From Channallabes apus (lineage: Eukaryota > Chordata > Actinopteri > Siluriformes > Clariidae), in contig CM060108.1 in NCBI GenBank assembly GCA_030522415.1, forward strand, positions 39,547,756-39,611,755: a stretch of 64,000 nucleotides of DNA, written 5' to 3'. The notes beneath the pieces are model-generated. The model was not told the origin of the DNA. It searched no databases and worked only from the letters and a program-made list of their open reading frames with translations. Every line of letters begins with the position of its first letter. The first letter of the stretch is position 1. Below are positions 45,001 through 55,344 of the stretch, in pieces. Both the position numbers and the translations under genes were made by a program.

Positions 45001-45120
45001 ACTTTGCTATGGGAGAGCAGGTATGGGTGTATTCCCCCGGAAGGAAGAGGGGGCTCTCACCCAAACTTATGTCCCACTGGGTGGGACCCTGTACGATAAT
45101 CGCCCAGCTCTCTGATGTCA
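45000..45120 (+). mobile_element. Ty3/Gypsy-type integrase C-terminal fragment
   Basis: MGEQVWVYSPGRKRGLSPKL followed by SHWVGPCTIIAQLSDV fits the G-D/E-x-V-W...P-K-L...GP motif at the end of Ty3/Gypsy integrases. Only about 40 codons remain. It is fused to the repeat at 45118. Confidence 0.6.
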
Positions 45121-45357
45121 AAATAAATCAGTTGCATTTTAAAGTCATTCATGAAATGACCGCCAGGTGGCGCAAAGTGACATTTTTCACTCTACGCAGT
45201 TTTAAATAGACTTAAGTCATAAAAAACGTCTTAACAATAAGTTGTATCGAAGAAATACTACAGTGATTATAATTTTCACGTCTGAGAACTTTATACAACA
45301 AAAATGAAAAATCTGAACCAGGGATATTGTTATTTATTGTATAATAATGAGTAAAAA
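45118..45357. repeat. Interspersed repeat (partner 12253-12480)
   Basis: Same sequence order as the copy in the intron of gene 1, diverged. Non-coding. Confidence 0.6.
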
Positions 45358-45892
45358 AAAACTAACAAACATTAGTTAAATGTTGTTCGGACAAGTTGTC
45401 AAGTTCACTAGATGATACTTTTATTTGTACGAAGAATGAACTGTTGTATATCTCTGTATCTGTTTATTGTTATTTTAAAAAAAAATACATCCAACTTTAA
45501 ATATAGAAATAACTAGTAAAATGGCCTTTCAGAATAAAACATTACAATAACCCCAAAAAAGACGCATATTAAAATGTGTTGTTTCTGTAAGCACATCGTT
45601 GGGTGGTTTATGCTGGGTCAAAATTCTGGGTTATTTCGGGTACTTTAAATACATTGTTGTGTTGCTCATGTTGGGTCACATGAGATGTAGTGAGTAATTT
45701 ACAAATGAACACCTGGTTGGGTTATTTTGACCCAACAACTGGTTTATTCTTTATTCTCTGGTTTCTCCAAACGGCAGCCTGCAAAATGTTCAGAATATTA
45801 GTTATTGTGTCAAGTGTAGTTTTCGGAGATTTGAGCTTCAGGAAATCTCCCTTATTTAATTTAAATGAGGTTTCGGCTCGGGATTTGGTATC

Positions 45893-46489
45893 TGTAACGG
45901 GTTCGAGCCTATTTGCACGGGCGGCACCATGAAGACGCAGACACGAGGCGAGGTCTTAGAGGAAAAGGGATCATTTATTTAGGTTAAATAGAGAAGGAAA
46001 GGGTTAAAGGAGGGAGGACTGAAAGAAAGGGCAAGGAATGAAATTCACATGCAGTTCCGGGGACTGTGCCATGCTGACATGCAGGTACACAGCTGGCGAA
46101 AGGTGGCGATGAGCGGAGTGGCAGAACGGAGCACACGGAGACAGCGTGCCTGCACGGAGTGAAGCGGGAGGGAGCGCGAGGATCAAAGGACGGAATGCCA
46201 GTGTCCTGTTTAAAGTCCCTGGGGCACGTCACATCGCCCCACTCGCATGCCACTCTGCCCTGCTCCACCGCATCACGTACTTCCCGGACTCAATGCCGCG
46301 CCTTGCTTTTATAATGCGGAGCAAGCCTGAGATCCTCACGTTAATTATCGCCAGTCAGCCCGAATAGGTGGCTCCGTCCCTTTACATACCTGTCACCTAT
46401 GTAGGCAGCCTACGGAGTGAAGAGGGAGCCTATCGCGACAAGCGATAATAGATTTGGGCGCACGCCCATCACAGGCGCACGCCGTGACA
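45893..46489 (-). mobile_element. Solo LTR
   Basis: Starts TGTAACGG and ends CCGTGACA on the + strand, flanked by TATC (45889-45892, 46490-46493). On the minus strand it has TATAAAAGCAAGG near 46310 and AATAAA near 45975, the promoter and poly(A) order of an LTR read leftwards. The internal region has been removed, presumably by LTR-LTR recombination. Confidence 0.7.
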
Positions 46490-46499
46490 TATCGTGATC

Positions 46500-47320
46500 C
46501 TCGTCTTTAACCTCCTACGTAGTCTTATCAGCGCTCAGCTGATGTGTATTAAAAACAATACAAGGCATGTTATGATGAGGATACTTTCTATCTCTTCCAT
46601 TCCGTCGTCTCCGAAGCAGTGAACGCGCCTACAATTCACTTTTCATACTAATTACATAATCTAATAATCTGTTTTCCATTAGTTTATATTAAAGCAGACA
46701 TTTCGCTTTCTATAAGTATATATTTTTCACGTCCGTGAGGCGAGTATACACAGAGTTTCGGGTTTATTTTCTGATGCACTCAATTTCACAAAAACAATAC
46801 AGAACCCTGTTTACTTTCTTTACTTTTATTTAGGTGCGCTCACAATGATGAAAAAACTTTGATTTTGTTAAATAGAGTCTTATAAAAGCTATGTAGCTTA
46901 TATAGTTTTACTATATAGTTTTTGCACATTAATCTGACAATGTTTACATTTTATGGTCGTTTAGTTTCATTTATTTGAGTTAATAAATCTACTACAAATT
47001 TAAAGAACAAAATATAAGATAACTCAAGACCGTACACGTGTAGCTTTTCTAATTACACATAAAATCTCTTTTTAAATTTGTGCAAATGTTATCTTCTGGA
47101 TTCTAGTTTCTAAAATTGACATTATTACTGTTTTACTGGAATAGAAGAAATGAAGATTTTCCTTATCATGACATAAATTGTATTAGTTGTAAACACTCTA
47201 TATACAATAATTTTCTTTGGTGTTTTTATAAAATATTGAAAGTTAATATTTTATAAAAAAATTTAATAAAAAACTAAAAAATATTCAATTTGTATTTCCC
47301 ATCTCTAAAATAGCATAAAA
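46500..47320. other. Intron, nothing recognised
   Basis: AT-rich. A 45-base segment (AATACAAGGCATGTTATGAT...) at 46556 recurs at 47354. Confidence 0.4.
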
Positions 47321-47321
47321 A

Positions 47322-47760
47322 TCACGGGTTGTGTATAGAGTGATTTAAAAGCAATACAAGGCATGTTATGATAAAGAAACTTTCTATCTCTTCTGTTCCA
47401 GCGATTAAAAATGCTATCCTGGTGATATTATCTACATGAGCTTCAAATGAAAGGCTGGAATCTATAATCACGCCGAGGTCTTTTACTGTTGCACTTGATG
47501 GAACAGAAAGGCCATCTAAAGTTACGGTGTGATCTAAGATTTTACTCCTAGCTGTATGCGGTCCTATGACTAGAACTTCTGTCTTATCCGGATTAAGCAG
47601 AAGGAAGTTAATTAGCATCCAATTTCTTATGTCCTGCACACATTGCTCAACTTTAGTAAGCTGCTTTTTCTCATCAGGTTTTTTTGAGACGTATAGCTGT
47701 GTGTCGTCAGCATAACAATGAAAACTAATACCATGCTTAATCAGGAGTCAGGACATTCGC
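47322..47760 (-). mobile_element. L2-type LINE reverse transcriptase fragment
   Basis: The minus-strand frame 47322-47639 has QDIRNWMLINFLLLNPDKTE, HTVTLDGLSVPSSATVKDLG and IIDSSLSFEAHVDNI, the thumb region after the FADD motif in fish L2-like LINEs. Both ends are truncated. Confidence 0.75.
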
Positions 47761-47854
47761 ATAGTTAACACTATCAGATCTATCAGGAAATTAAATTAAT
47801 TTCAAGACCATTTAAACCGAGGCATTGTCATGTGTTTCACTTTGTCTTGTGAAC

Positions 47855-48180
47855 ACGGATGAGCAGAGCTGATGTGAGCTGAGCTGGATATCAAGTGAAA
47901 CACTAGTTTAGCTAAAATCTGTCACAAAATTTCTTATCGTATCACTCATTGGATCTAAAGGAGGCTTCATAAAGTTCCTGCTTCAGAAAATACTCGAGTG
48001 GAGAGTCTGAGTGTGAAGGAGTGAAGAGGACGAGGGTCGAGATTTTATACTGAAACACTGAGTGTAAGAGACTGTAGAGTCTGAGAGAATGAGAGAGATT
48101 AGAGAGTGTGTGTGTGTGTGTAAGGAAGTATGGAGAGATAACTGTGTGTGTGTACGTGCGTGCGCGCAGACATTCACTGG
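47855..48180 (+). repeat. Post-A intron block containing an empty hAT site
   Basis: Matches 39541-39757 joined to 42161-42235. CTGTAGAG at 48072-48079 is the unfilled target of the hAT at 39758. Confidence 0.75.
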
Positions 48181-48778
48181 TCAGTATTTATTATACAGTA
48201 CATTATGTTAAATTAATAAAAATAATTCACCAGACTTAGGTGGGATAATAATCAAAATGTTAAGGGCAACTCACTGCATAGTGTGAGTGTGTGAGTTTGG
48301 TGGAAAATGTTTCTCATATAGTGAGCCGGCCGATCATGAAACGCATTGCCAGGCCAAACAGTAGGCAGTTATTAATGATGTCAGATTAAACATGTTTATT
48401 GAAGTTATTTAATGAGGAATCACAAAAAGTATGTGGGACTGTACACATTGTAAATTTTGTTTTGAATCCAAATAATCAATCGGACATTTTTTTTATTTGA
48501 ATGGCAGTTACATTAAGTGCAATTAAAATAAAAATGTCTATTGTTTAAAATAAAATGATGGCTAATAATAAATTATGATAGGATTTTTAAGACCCTGTCT
48601 GTTAAAATGATGGACAAAGGAAAGTAAATCTCAAAAAACTCTGATCTCAGTGAATTGATCATGTTTCTAACTAAAAACTCAAACAATACAAGCATGTGGT
48701 TTGGTGTTGTCTCAGAGACAGTAATAACATTTCATTCTACAACCTGACATCCTTAACTGTGTTTTATTTTTTTTACAG

Positions 48779-49051
48779 AAAATCCTAAACCTGTGATCAG
48801 ATCCACTCGTAAAGGAAAAACACTGACAGAATACTCAGTGACTCTGACCTGTACACTGAAACGGCTGTCTGCTGGATGGAAGTTTTACTGGATTAAAGAC
48901 ACACAGAGTAATGAGACTAAGACTGATACACACTCCTACATCTTCACACCAGTTAGTGTGTCTGATGGAGGTCAGTACAGGTGCAGAGCTGGAAGAGGAG
49001 ACCCAGTCTACTACACACACTACAGTGATGCACTCTGGGTAAATGTTATTG
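48779..49051 (+). CDS. Ig-like exon A5 of gene 2
   Basis: 273 bases, phase 1-1, acceptor TTTTTTTTACAG, donor GTGAGT. The peptide NPKPVIRSTRKGKTLTEYSV has TLTCTLKRLSAGWKFYWIKD and GGQYRCRAGRGDPVYYTHY, ending ALWVNVIG. The N-terminal strand is unusually basic (RSTRKGK where the others have SSPEGD), giving a changed surface. The upstream intron matches that of A2. Confidence 0.87.
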
Positions 49052-49374
49052 GTGAGTAAGAGACTTTCTCTAAGTGATTCATCACAACACTGAACATGTG
49101 AACAGCATCACGACATCGCAACATTTACACAGATACATACAGACTCTTTTAGCAAAATCATCAATAAACTAAAAAAAGAGAAATCAGATGGTCAGTCACT
49201 GCTCACAGATCAGTGTGTTTTACCTTTAGTTTGTTGTTCCCCTGCTGATACTCAATGTTCATGAAGATGCAGTGCTCTGTGGAGGATAAACATATTGATG
49301 ATAAGTTCTGTGAAATGAACAGTAATTAATGTGCTGTGTATTCATGACATCAAAAAGTTGTAATTAATTTAAAG

Positions 49375-50228
49375 CAGGGGTGCCCAACCTTTTTTGAACA
49401 AAGATCTACTTATTAATGTGTCAGTGTGCCGAGATCTACCAGTTCAAACAGAAAGCCAGTTGCTACTCATAGCATATTTACATATTTAATGTGCACAAAA
49501 CAAACAGAAAGTAGCCCTAATCCATATATAATAAAACAGTCTAATTGTAGTGACAAAGTTATAACCCTAGCTCTTCTTTTGCACCCATGTCTCCAATAAC
49601 CATTCTAATGAAAACACACAGCTGTGCCACATCCACAACATCAGTCGACTCATCAAATTGAAGAGAAAAACATTCACACTGTTCAATATCCTTCCTTAAC
49701 TGCGCCTCAACATCCTCTGCCATTCCCTCACATCGCCGTGTAACAGTGCCACGGGATAATTGCACGTCCTCACTTTTATTCTTGAAGTCACCAAATAGTG
49801 CGTCTGCAACCGCGACAAATGCTTCCTTCACAACTTCGCCATCCTTGAATGACTTCTTGTGTTTTGCAAGAACATGACTGACGTGATAAGATGCTATAGT
49901 TGCAGCCTTACCCTGGGTGATTGGTCTGGTGAAAATGGACTGCTGTGCTGCTAACTGCCTCTTCAATTCCTGGACTTTTCGGGTGTGTAGAGCTGATTTA
50001 GCCGGGAAATCTGCATCGTAGTTTTGTGCACAGTTTTGAAATGGCGATCCAAATTGCCCTTCTTCGGCAAGACCACACTCGCATTGCAAATAAGACAGAT
50101 GGACTTCAAATTTTGATAAACAAAAAAAATCCTCTTCCCAGTCTGAATAAAAATGTTTTCTTTTTTTTGCTTCTGCCATAGTTGCGTTTTACTTTGCTGA
50201 AGTTGCAGCTCTCTAAACATCTCTACTT
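49375..50228 (-). mobile_element. hAT transposon, second copy, 5'-truncated
   Basis: Starts CAGGGGTGCCCAACC at 49375 and is collinear, inverted, with 40150-42160, but lacks the foldback insertion. The right end is cut at 50228 where the pre-A block begins. Confidence 0.8.
49559..50179 (-). pseudogene. hAT transposase N-terminal half
   Basis: 206 codons from MAEAKKRKHF to KEELGL. The finger region is split between two frames: CLICNASVVLPKKGNLDRHF, with its C-x2-C and H-x5-H, reads in the overlapping frame 49963-50220. Beyond it the frame is intact: KVQELKRQLAAQQSIFTRPI, SHVLAKHKKSFKDGEVVKEA, FSLQFDESTDVVDVAQLCVF. It resembles the N-terminal half of ZBED/GTF2IRD2-type hAT transposases; the C-terminal catalytic residues are absent. 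Confidence 0.75.
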
Positions 50229-50421
50229 AAAAAATATTATTTCTAAAGTTTCCCAATATGTCTTTCAGTAAAGATTTGCATTTTGTGTTCTATGTTCCCA
50301 AAATACTTCATACACACATTAAGATAAATTAATATATAGAGATTAGAGAAGTTGCATCATCACATGCAACTTCAGTCAGTTATTGTCAGAGTCTCAGTTT
50401 GATATTATTGATGCTTTACAT
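50229..50421 (+). repeat. Pre-A intron block (A6), left part
   Basis: Matches 38757-38945; interrupted by the hAT-like element at 50422 and resumed at 51799. Confidence 0.8.
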
Positions 50422-51798
50422 TAGGGCTGCAACAACTAATCGATAAAATCGATAATTATCGATAATGAAATTCGTTGTCAACGAATGCCGTTATCGATTA
50501 GTTGGGCTGCTCACGTTATTGAGGCGCGCGACCACAAGATGCACAAATACACACACAGATACACACTAACACTAGCAATGGAGTTTACAGAAGCGTTTGC
50601 AGGAAAAAGCGCGCGCCCCAAGTCCTCCAAGGTATGGGAGCAATTTACATTAAAAGCCTCTTATCGGGTGTTAAAATCGACCGTTTTTCTGCCAGTCGTA
50701 GTGTCCGGTGAGCGCGGATGAAGTGCCGAGGGTTTTCTACACATACATAGGAGTCAGTGAGAGAGTTCAGACGGGCTTCGGTGACGTCACCAAAGCCCGT
50801 GTGAACACTCTCACCGGCTGCGCGGTTATACGGGGTAATAAAAAAAATAAAAAAAACCCTTGCATGCAGCTTTTTCTTTGCGTTCAAATACCAACGAACG
50901 CGAGGAAAACACTTCTAGTTCGTTTTCTTCACGTTCATTTTACACTTCGGAGGACCGAATATATCCCATCATCCTACAGGCTATACAGAGGGGAAAAGGG
51001 CAAAATAAACAGAGTGAATCCAGTAGCGGCCAGTTTTTTTTCTCCCTACGTCACCGTATTACGAGAATATCTAGTATTTATTTATTTATTTATTTATTTA
51101 TTGAGACAAAAAAAAAAGAGGATAAAATACACGAGAGGATCGAAATAATGTATAAACCGTGAAAAGGATGTAGTAGACACTTCAATTAAAAATAATATCA
51201 ATCTAGAAATCTATTCTTATTATTATTAAGTTGAATTAATTTAAGAGAATTTAAGTCATTCTTAACAACTGAATGTATTTTTGTATTTTTGTTTATATAC
51301 ACACACATACACACACTGTAAACTTGCTATCTGCAATTATTGTTAAAAACAAAAATGTTGATTTACATAAAATAAGGTTTAAATGTCAAAATTAAAGATA
51401 ATTAAACTATGTGGCTATTGCATTTTTTAAAGTTTACTTTTATACATAAATAATACCCTGATTTATGGTTTTATATAGTTAAGCAAAACATCAAATTAAA
51501 GCGTCTAGCTTTTATCCAATTTAATCGATATACATATAATGTATGTATGTATGTATGTATGTATGTATGTATACAGATGGCAAGTTGACAGTGTTTTATT
51601 TATATATATAAATATAACAGTCAACTTGCCATCTGCAATTATTGTTAAAAACAAAACAAATGTTGGTATGGTTTTATATATAATTATAAGCAAAACATCA
51701 AATAAAAGAAGCGCTTAACGGTATCCGATTAATCGATTAATCGAAACAATAATCGGCCAACTAATCGATTATCAAAATAATCGTTAGTTGCAGCCCTA
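50422..51798 (+). mobile_element. hAT-like family element, copy 3 (complete)
   Basis: TAGGGCTGCAAC...GTTGCAGCCCTA ends, eight-base duplication CTTTACAT (50414-50421, 51799-51806), length 1,377. The interior has many ATCGAT-type palindromes near both ends, a (TATG)n run at 51540-51572 and no transposase. The empty site is present at 10541 in the paralogous intron. Non-autonomous. Confidence 0.92.
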
Positions 51799-51985
51799 CT
51801 TTACATTTAATATCTCCACAGATTTTCATTCTTAAAATTAGAATAATTTAAAATTCATAAACACTGTGACTTTAGTGCTGATGTGTTTAGTGTCGTGACT
51901 GAGAGAGTAATAGTGTTTTACTGTAGAGGTGATTTGTGTAGTAAAGACTACTTCACATTCTCATACTGTATTTAATCTCTAACAG

Positions 51986-52258
51986 AAAAACCCAAAGCTG
52001 TGATCACATCAAGTCCTAAAGGAGACGTCCTGACAGGAAACTCAGTGACTCTGACCTGTACACTGAATACACAGACTACTGGATGGAAGTTTTACTGGTA
52101 TAAAAATGGCGAATTCCTAAGGATTGTGACTGTTACAAACTCCTACACCATCAGACCACTTGGTATCTCTGATAGAGGTCACTACAGGTGCAGAGCTGGA
52201 AGAGGAAGCCCAGTCCAATACACACACTACAGTGATGTACTAAGATTACATGTTATTG
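51986..52258 (+). CDS. Ig-like exon A6 of gene 2
   Basis: 273 bases, phase 1-1, acceptor CTCTAACAG, donor GTGAGT. The peptide KPKAVITSSPKGDVLTG has TLTCTLNTQ, GWKFYWYKN and RGHYRCRAGRGSP, ending VLRLHVIG. Sister of A4. Confidence 0.88.
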
Positions 52259-52335
52259 GTGAGTAAGAGACTTTCTCTAAGTGATTCAGCACAACACTAA
52301 TAACATAAACAACATGTGAGCAGCATCACAATACA

Positions 52336-52410
52336 GCCGTGGTTCTCAAAGTGTGGGGCGCGCCCCACTAGTGGGGAATACAGACATGACAGGTGGGGCG
52401 CAATAAACGG
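52336..52410. mobile_element. hAT-type terminal fragment
   Basis: CGTGGTTCTCAAAGTGTGGG followed by GCGCCCC is a known type of hAT end. It breaks the post-A block. Confidence 0.5.
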
Positions 52411-52514
52411 GAGGGGATTAGTGGAAAATAATAGGAATTCATGCTTTTCTTTATTGACAATAAAGATCGGACACTCGAAACTAAATTATTATTGGAGACT
52501 CTGACTTGTAGAAA

Positions 52515-53400
52515 GTTCCAGTCCTGAACTATCGAATTGTCAAGTCCTCAGAGAAACAGCTGACAACACCAGTCGAGGCCAGAACCATCTTCTAAGTAGA
52601 GAGAATCATCCCCAGACACCAGACGCATCCCAAAGACACACACGGGGCATCCATGCGACGAGACCTCCAACCAGAAACGGAGCACCAGGATGAGTCAGAC
52701 AGGTCCGGAGGGCAGAGGGAGTCTGGATCACTGGCAGCTCAGGAATGACATGTGTAGCTCGACAGAGAGAGAGAGAGAGAGAGAGAGTGAAAGGGGGAGA
52801 CAGGGGGAGAGAGGAAAGAGAAAGAGGAGGAGGAGAGATGGCAGTTAGGTATGGTCACAGTCACGATGTATAATGTGAATGTATATTTACTGTAGAGTGC
52901 AAGCAGGGACTCCGGCAGGACTAACTATGACAGCATAACTAAAAGGGAGAGCCAGAAGGAAACACAAACATGAGGGCTCCCTGAGATGTAAAGCAAACAA
53001 TCACCTCACTGTCAACAAACCTGAGTGATCAAATGAGAGTGAGGAAGAGAGCATCTAAACATACCAGTTCACCGTAATACTCTACGTCCATGAGTCCCCC
53101 AGATCTGCTCCTTTACCTAAGGCAAATCTAAAAAAATGCTTGGCTAAATAAATAGGTTTTTAGCCTAGACTTAAACACTGAGACTGTGTCTGAGTCCCGA
53201 ACACTATTTGGAAGACTATTCCATAATTTTGGGGCTTTGTAAGAAAAAGCTCTGCCCCCAGCTGTAGTTTTCATAATACGCGGTACTGACAAGCAGCCTG
53301 CATCCCTTGATCGAAGTAGGCATGGCGGATCGTAAGACACTAGCAGTTTGCTCAGATACTGTGGCGCGAGACCATTTAATGCTTTACAGTGGGAGCCACG
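52515..53400 (-). mobile_element. L2-type LINE C-terminus and 3' UTR
   Basis: The minus-strand frame 53128-53340 encodes AFSYKAPKLWNSLPNSVRDS and TVSVFKSRLKTYLFSQAFF, the conserved end of fish L2-like LINE proteins. Bases 52515-53127 would be its 3' untranslated region, with a GA run at 52769-52789. Confidence 0.75.
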
Positions 53401-54215
53401 TCACACAGCCGCCTGGAGCATGTTAGATCCATAACAGAATCATGACCGCACCATGCACGGAATGTGATCCCCTGCGATGATGCAGTTAATGATGCCCCGC
53501 CCCATAAACGCCCCCATGCGCTTTCTAAAAAGATGGTTGCAATGCTGTATAATCCTGCCAGATGGAGCATTGACTGGCACAGTTAACTGCAGTGTCCAGG
53601 AAGCCCAATACCGTATCTTTAATATATAGACAGTTCTTGTATCGTCAACATAAATAGATGACGTGGTTTAAAAAAAAACTTGATAAAACAGATTTGTTAA
53701 ATCACTCAATACACAACCCATGATGATTATGCTATTTATTATTAAATAATGATTTAATAAAACTAGTTCGTGAAATATATTTTTTTAAGACATCCTGAAA
53801 TTATCCCAAAAGACACAGTAACACAAAAGTATACAGTATTTCACAGTACGGTGTATTTTACCTAGTTCCATTTAATATACTGATAGATAATATTTTGCTG
53901 CAAAGTAAAGCTCAAAATGTAACGTCTGCTTGGGTTTGTTTTCGTTATATTTTTGATGATGTTTTCGCTGATGTTTTTTTTCCACTGATGGTCAACAAGT
54001 AGTGGCATAAGAAAGGCAATTAATGGCGCGTGCAATCTGCCCATATGGATCAGTATTTCTTTTGTCATTTAATCATGCATAATGCTCCAAGATATGTGAT
54101 GCCAGCCAACTGCATCTTTTTCAAACTGCTCCGTCCTGCATGTTAAAGAGCACCATAACACACTGGCTTTGAAAGTGTGTGTGCACTGCTCCTGCAATAG
54201 TCAGATGTGCAGTAG
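53401..54215. other. Intron, nothing recognised
   Basis: No element that I can name. Confidence 0.4.
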
Positions 54216-54219
54216 GTGG

Positions 54220-55047
54220 AGTCAGTACTTTCTCCATTGAGGTTTCTCACATTTCACTTCTCCTGCGTGTCTTTTAATGAAGTTCTTTAAACCCAAAGCA
54301 TTTTTTAAACTAAGAAAAAATAAATATGGGTAACTTAAGCACAAAATAACACAGACGCAAATGATCAAGTGTTTAATTGTTGTCGTTTTCTCAAACATGA
54401 TTTTATAAAGATTTATAAAGATTCAGACGGACTGAATTTAAAAATGCACCCCTAGGAACCTAAAACACAAATACACACACACACACACACACACACACAC
54501 CAAAGAGCAAAGCGAAGATGCGCATTCACACCTCTTTTGTCTTGTAAATGAGTGTCCTCATTCATCTTCCAATCCTCCCCATCGCACACACTCTTTATTT
54601 GTACTGTAAACTGTAGCTGTGTTTGCTAGGGCACTTGGTTATACACAGTACTTTAATGTATGGAACATTTAACTTACTGATTTATAATAAGGTTATAAGC
54701 AATATTTATAATTATTAACGTGTTGAAGTATTTTAGTTAAGGGCAAAAACAGACCCTGCGCTTGTGTTTAGAACTGCTGAACACCTGTGTTCATAGGTTT
54801 AATCAATGATTTACAAGACAACAGTTAAAGCATTTGTGGATGGAGAGGTGTGTGTCTGTGTCTGTGTGTGTGTGTGTGTGTGCGCGCGCGCTCCTACATT
54901 TCTCCGTTGTTTTTTTTAACACACGCACATAAGCTGTAGTGGTAGCGGACTGGATATTCCGCTGTGGCGACCACTTGTCGGGAGCAGCCGAAAGACCAAC
55001 AACAACATTTGCGCAGACAGATCTAAAGAGCCCCTCCCCCCGCCAAA

Positions 55048-55130
<83 letters not shown>

Positions 55131-55327
55131 AGCAATTAACACCATGTCATACTCAGTATTCTCCACTGAAGTTTCTCACCTTCCACTCCTTCTAAGTTTG
55201 TCTTTGCTCTTTTGATGGAGTTTTTAAAACCCAAAACATTTATTTATACTGAGAAAAAATTATGGGTCACATAGTTACAAACACAAACTAGTACAGATAC
55301 ATATGATCAAGTGTTTAACTGTGTAAC
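54220..55327 (+). repeat. Duplicated intron segment with microsatellites
   Basis: 54220-54380 and 55150-55325 are diverged direct copies (AAACCCAAAGCATTTTTTAA and AAACCCAAAACATTTATTTA; ATGATCAAGTGTTTAA in both). CA runs lie at 54475-54500 and 55049-55127, a GT run at 54860-54882, and a LINE 3' tail (GGGAGCAGCCGAAAGACCAA) at 54945-55007. Confidence 0.65.
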
Positions 55328-55344
55328 GTGTTTATTTTACTCTA

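Noticed and set aside
54803..55139. ORFs made of long Cys-Val or Thr-His runs
   Set aside because: Translations of the CA/GT microsatellite at 55049-55127.
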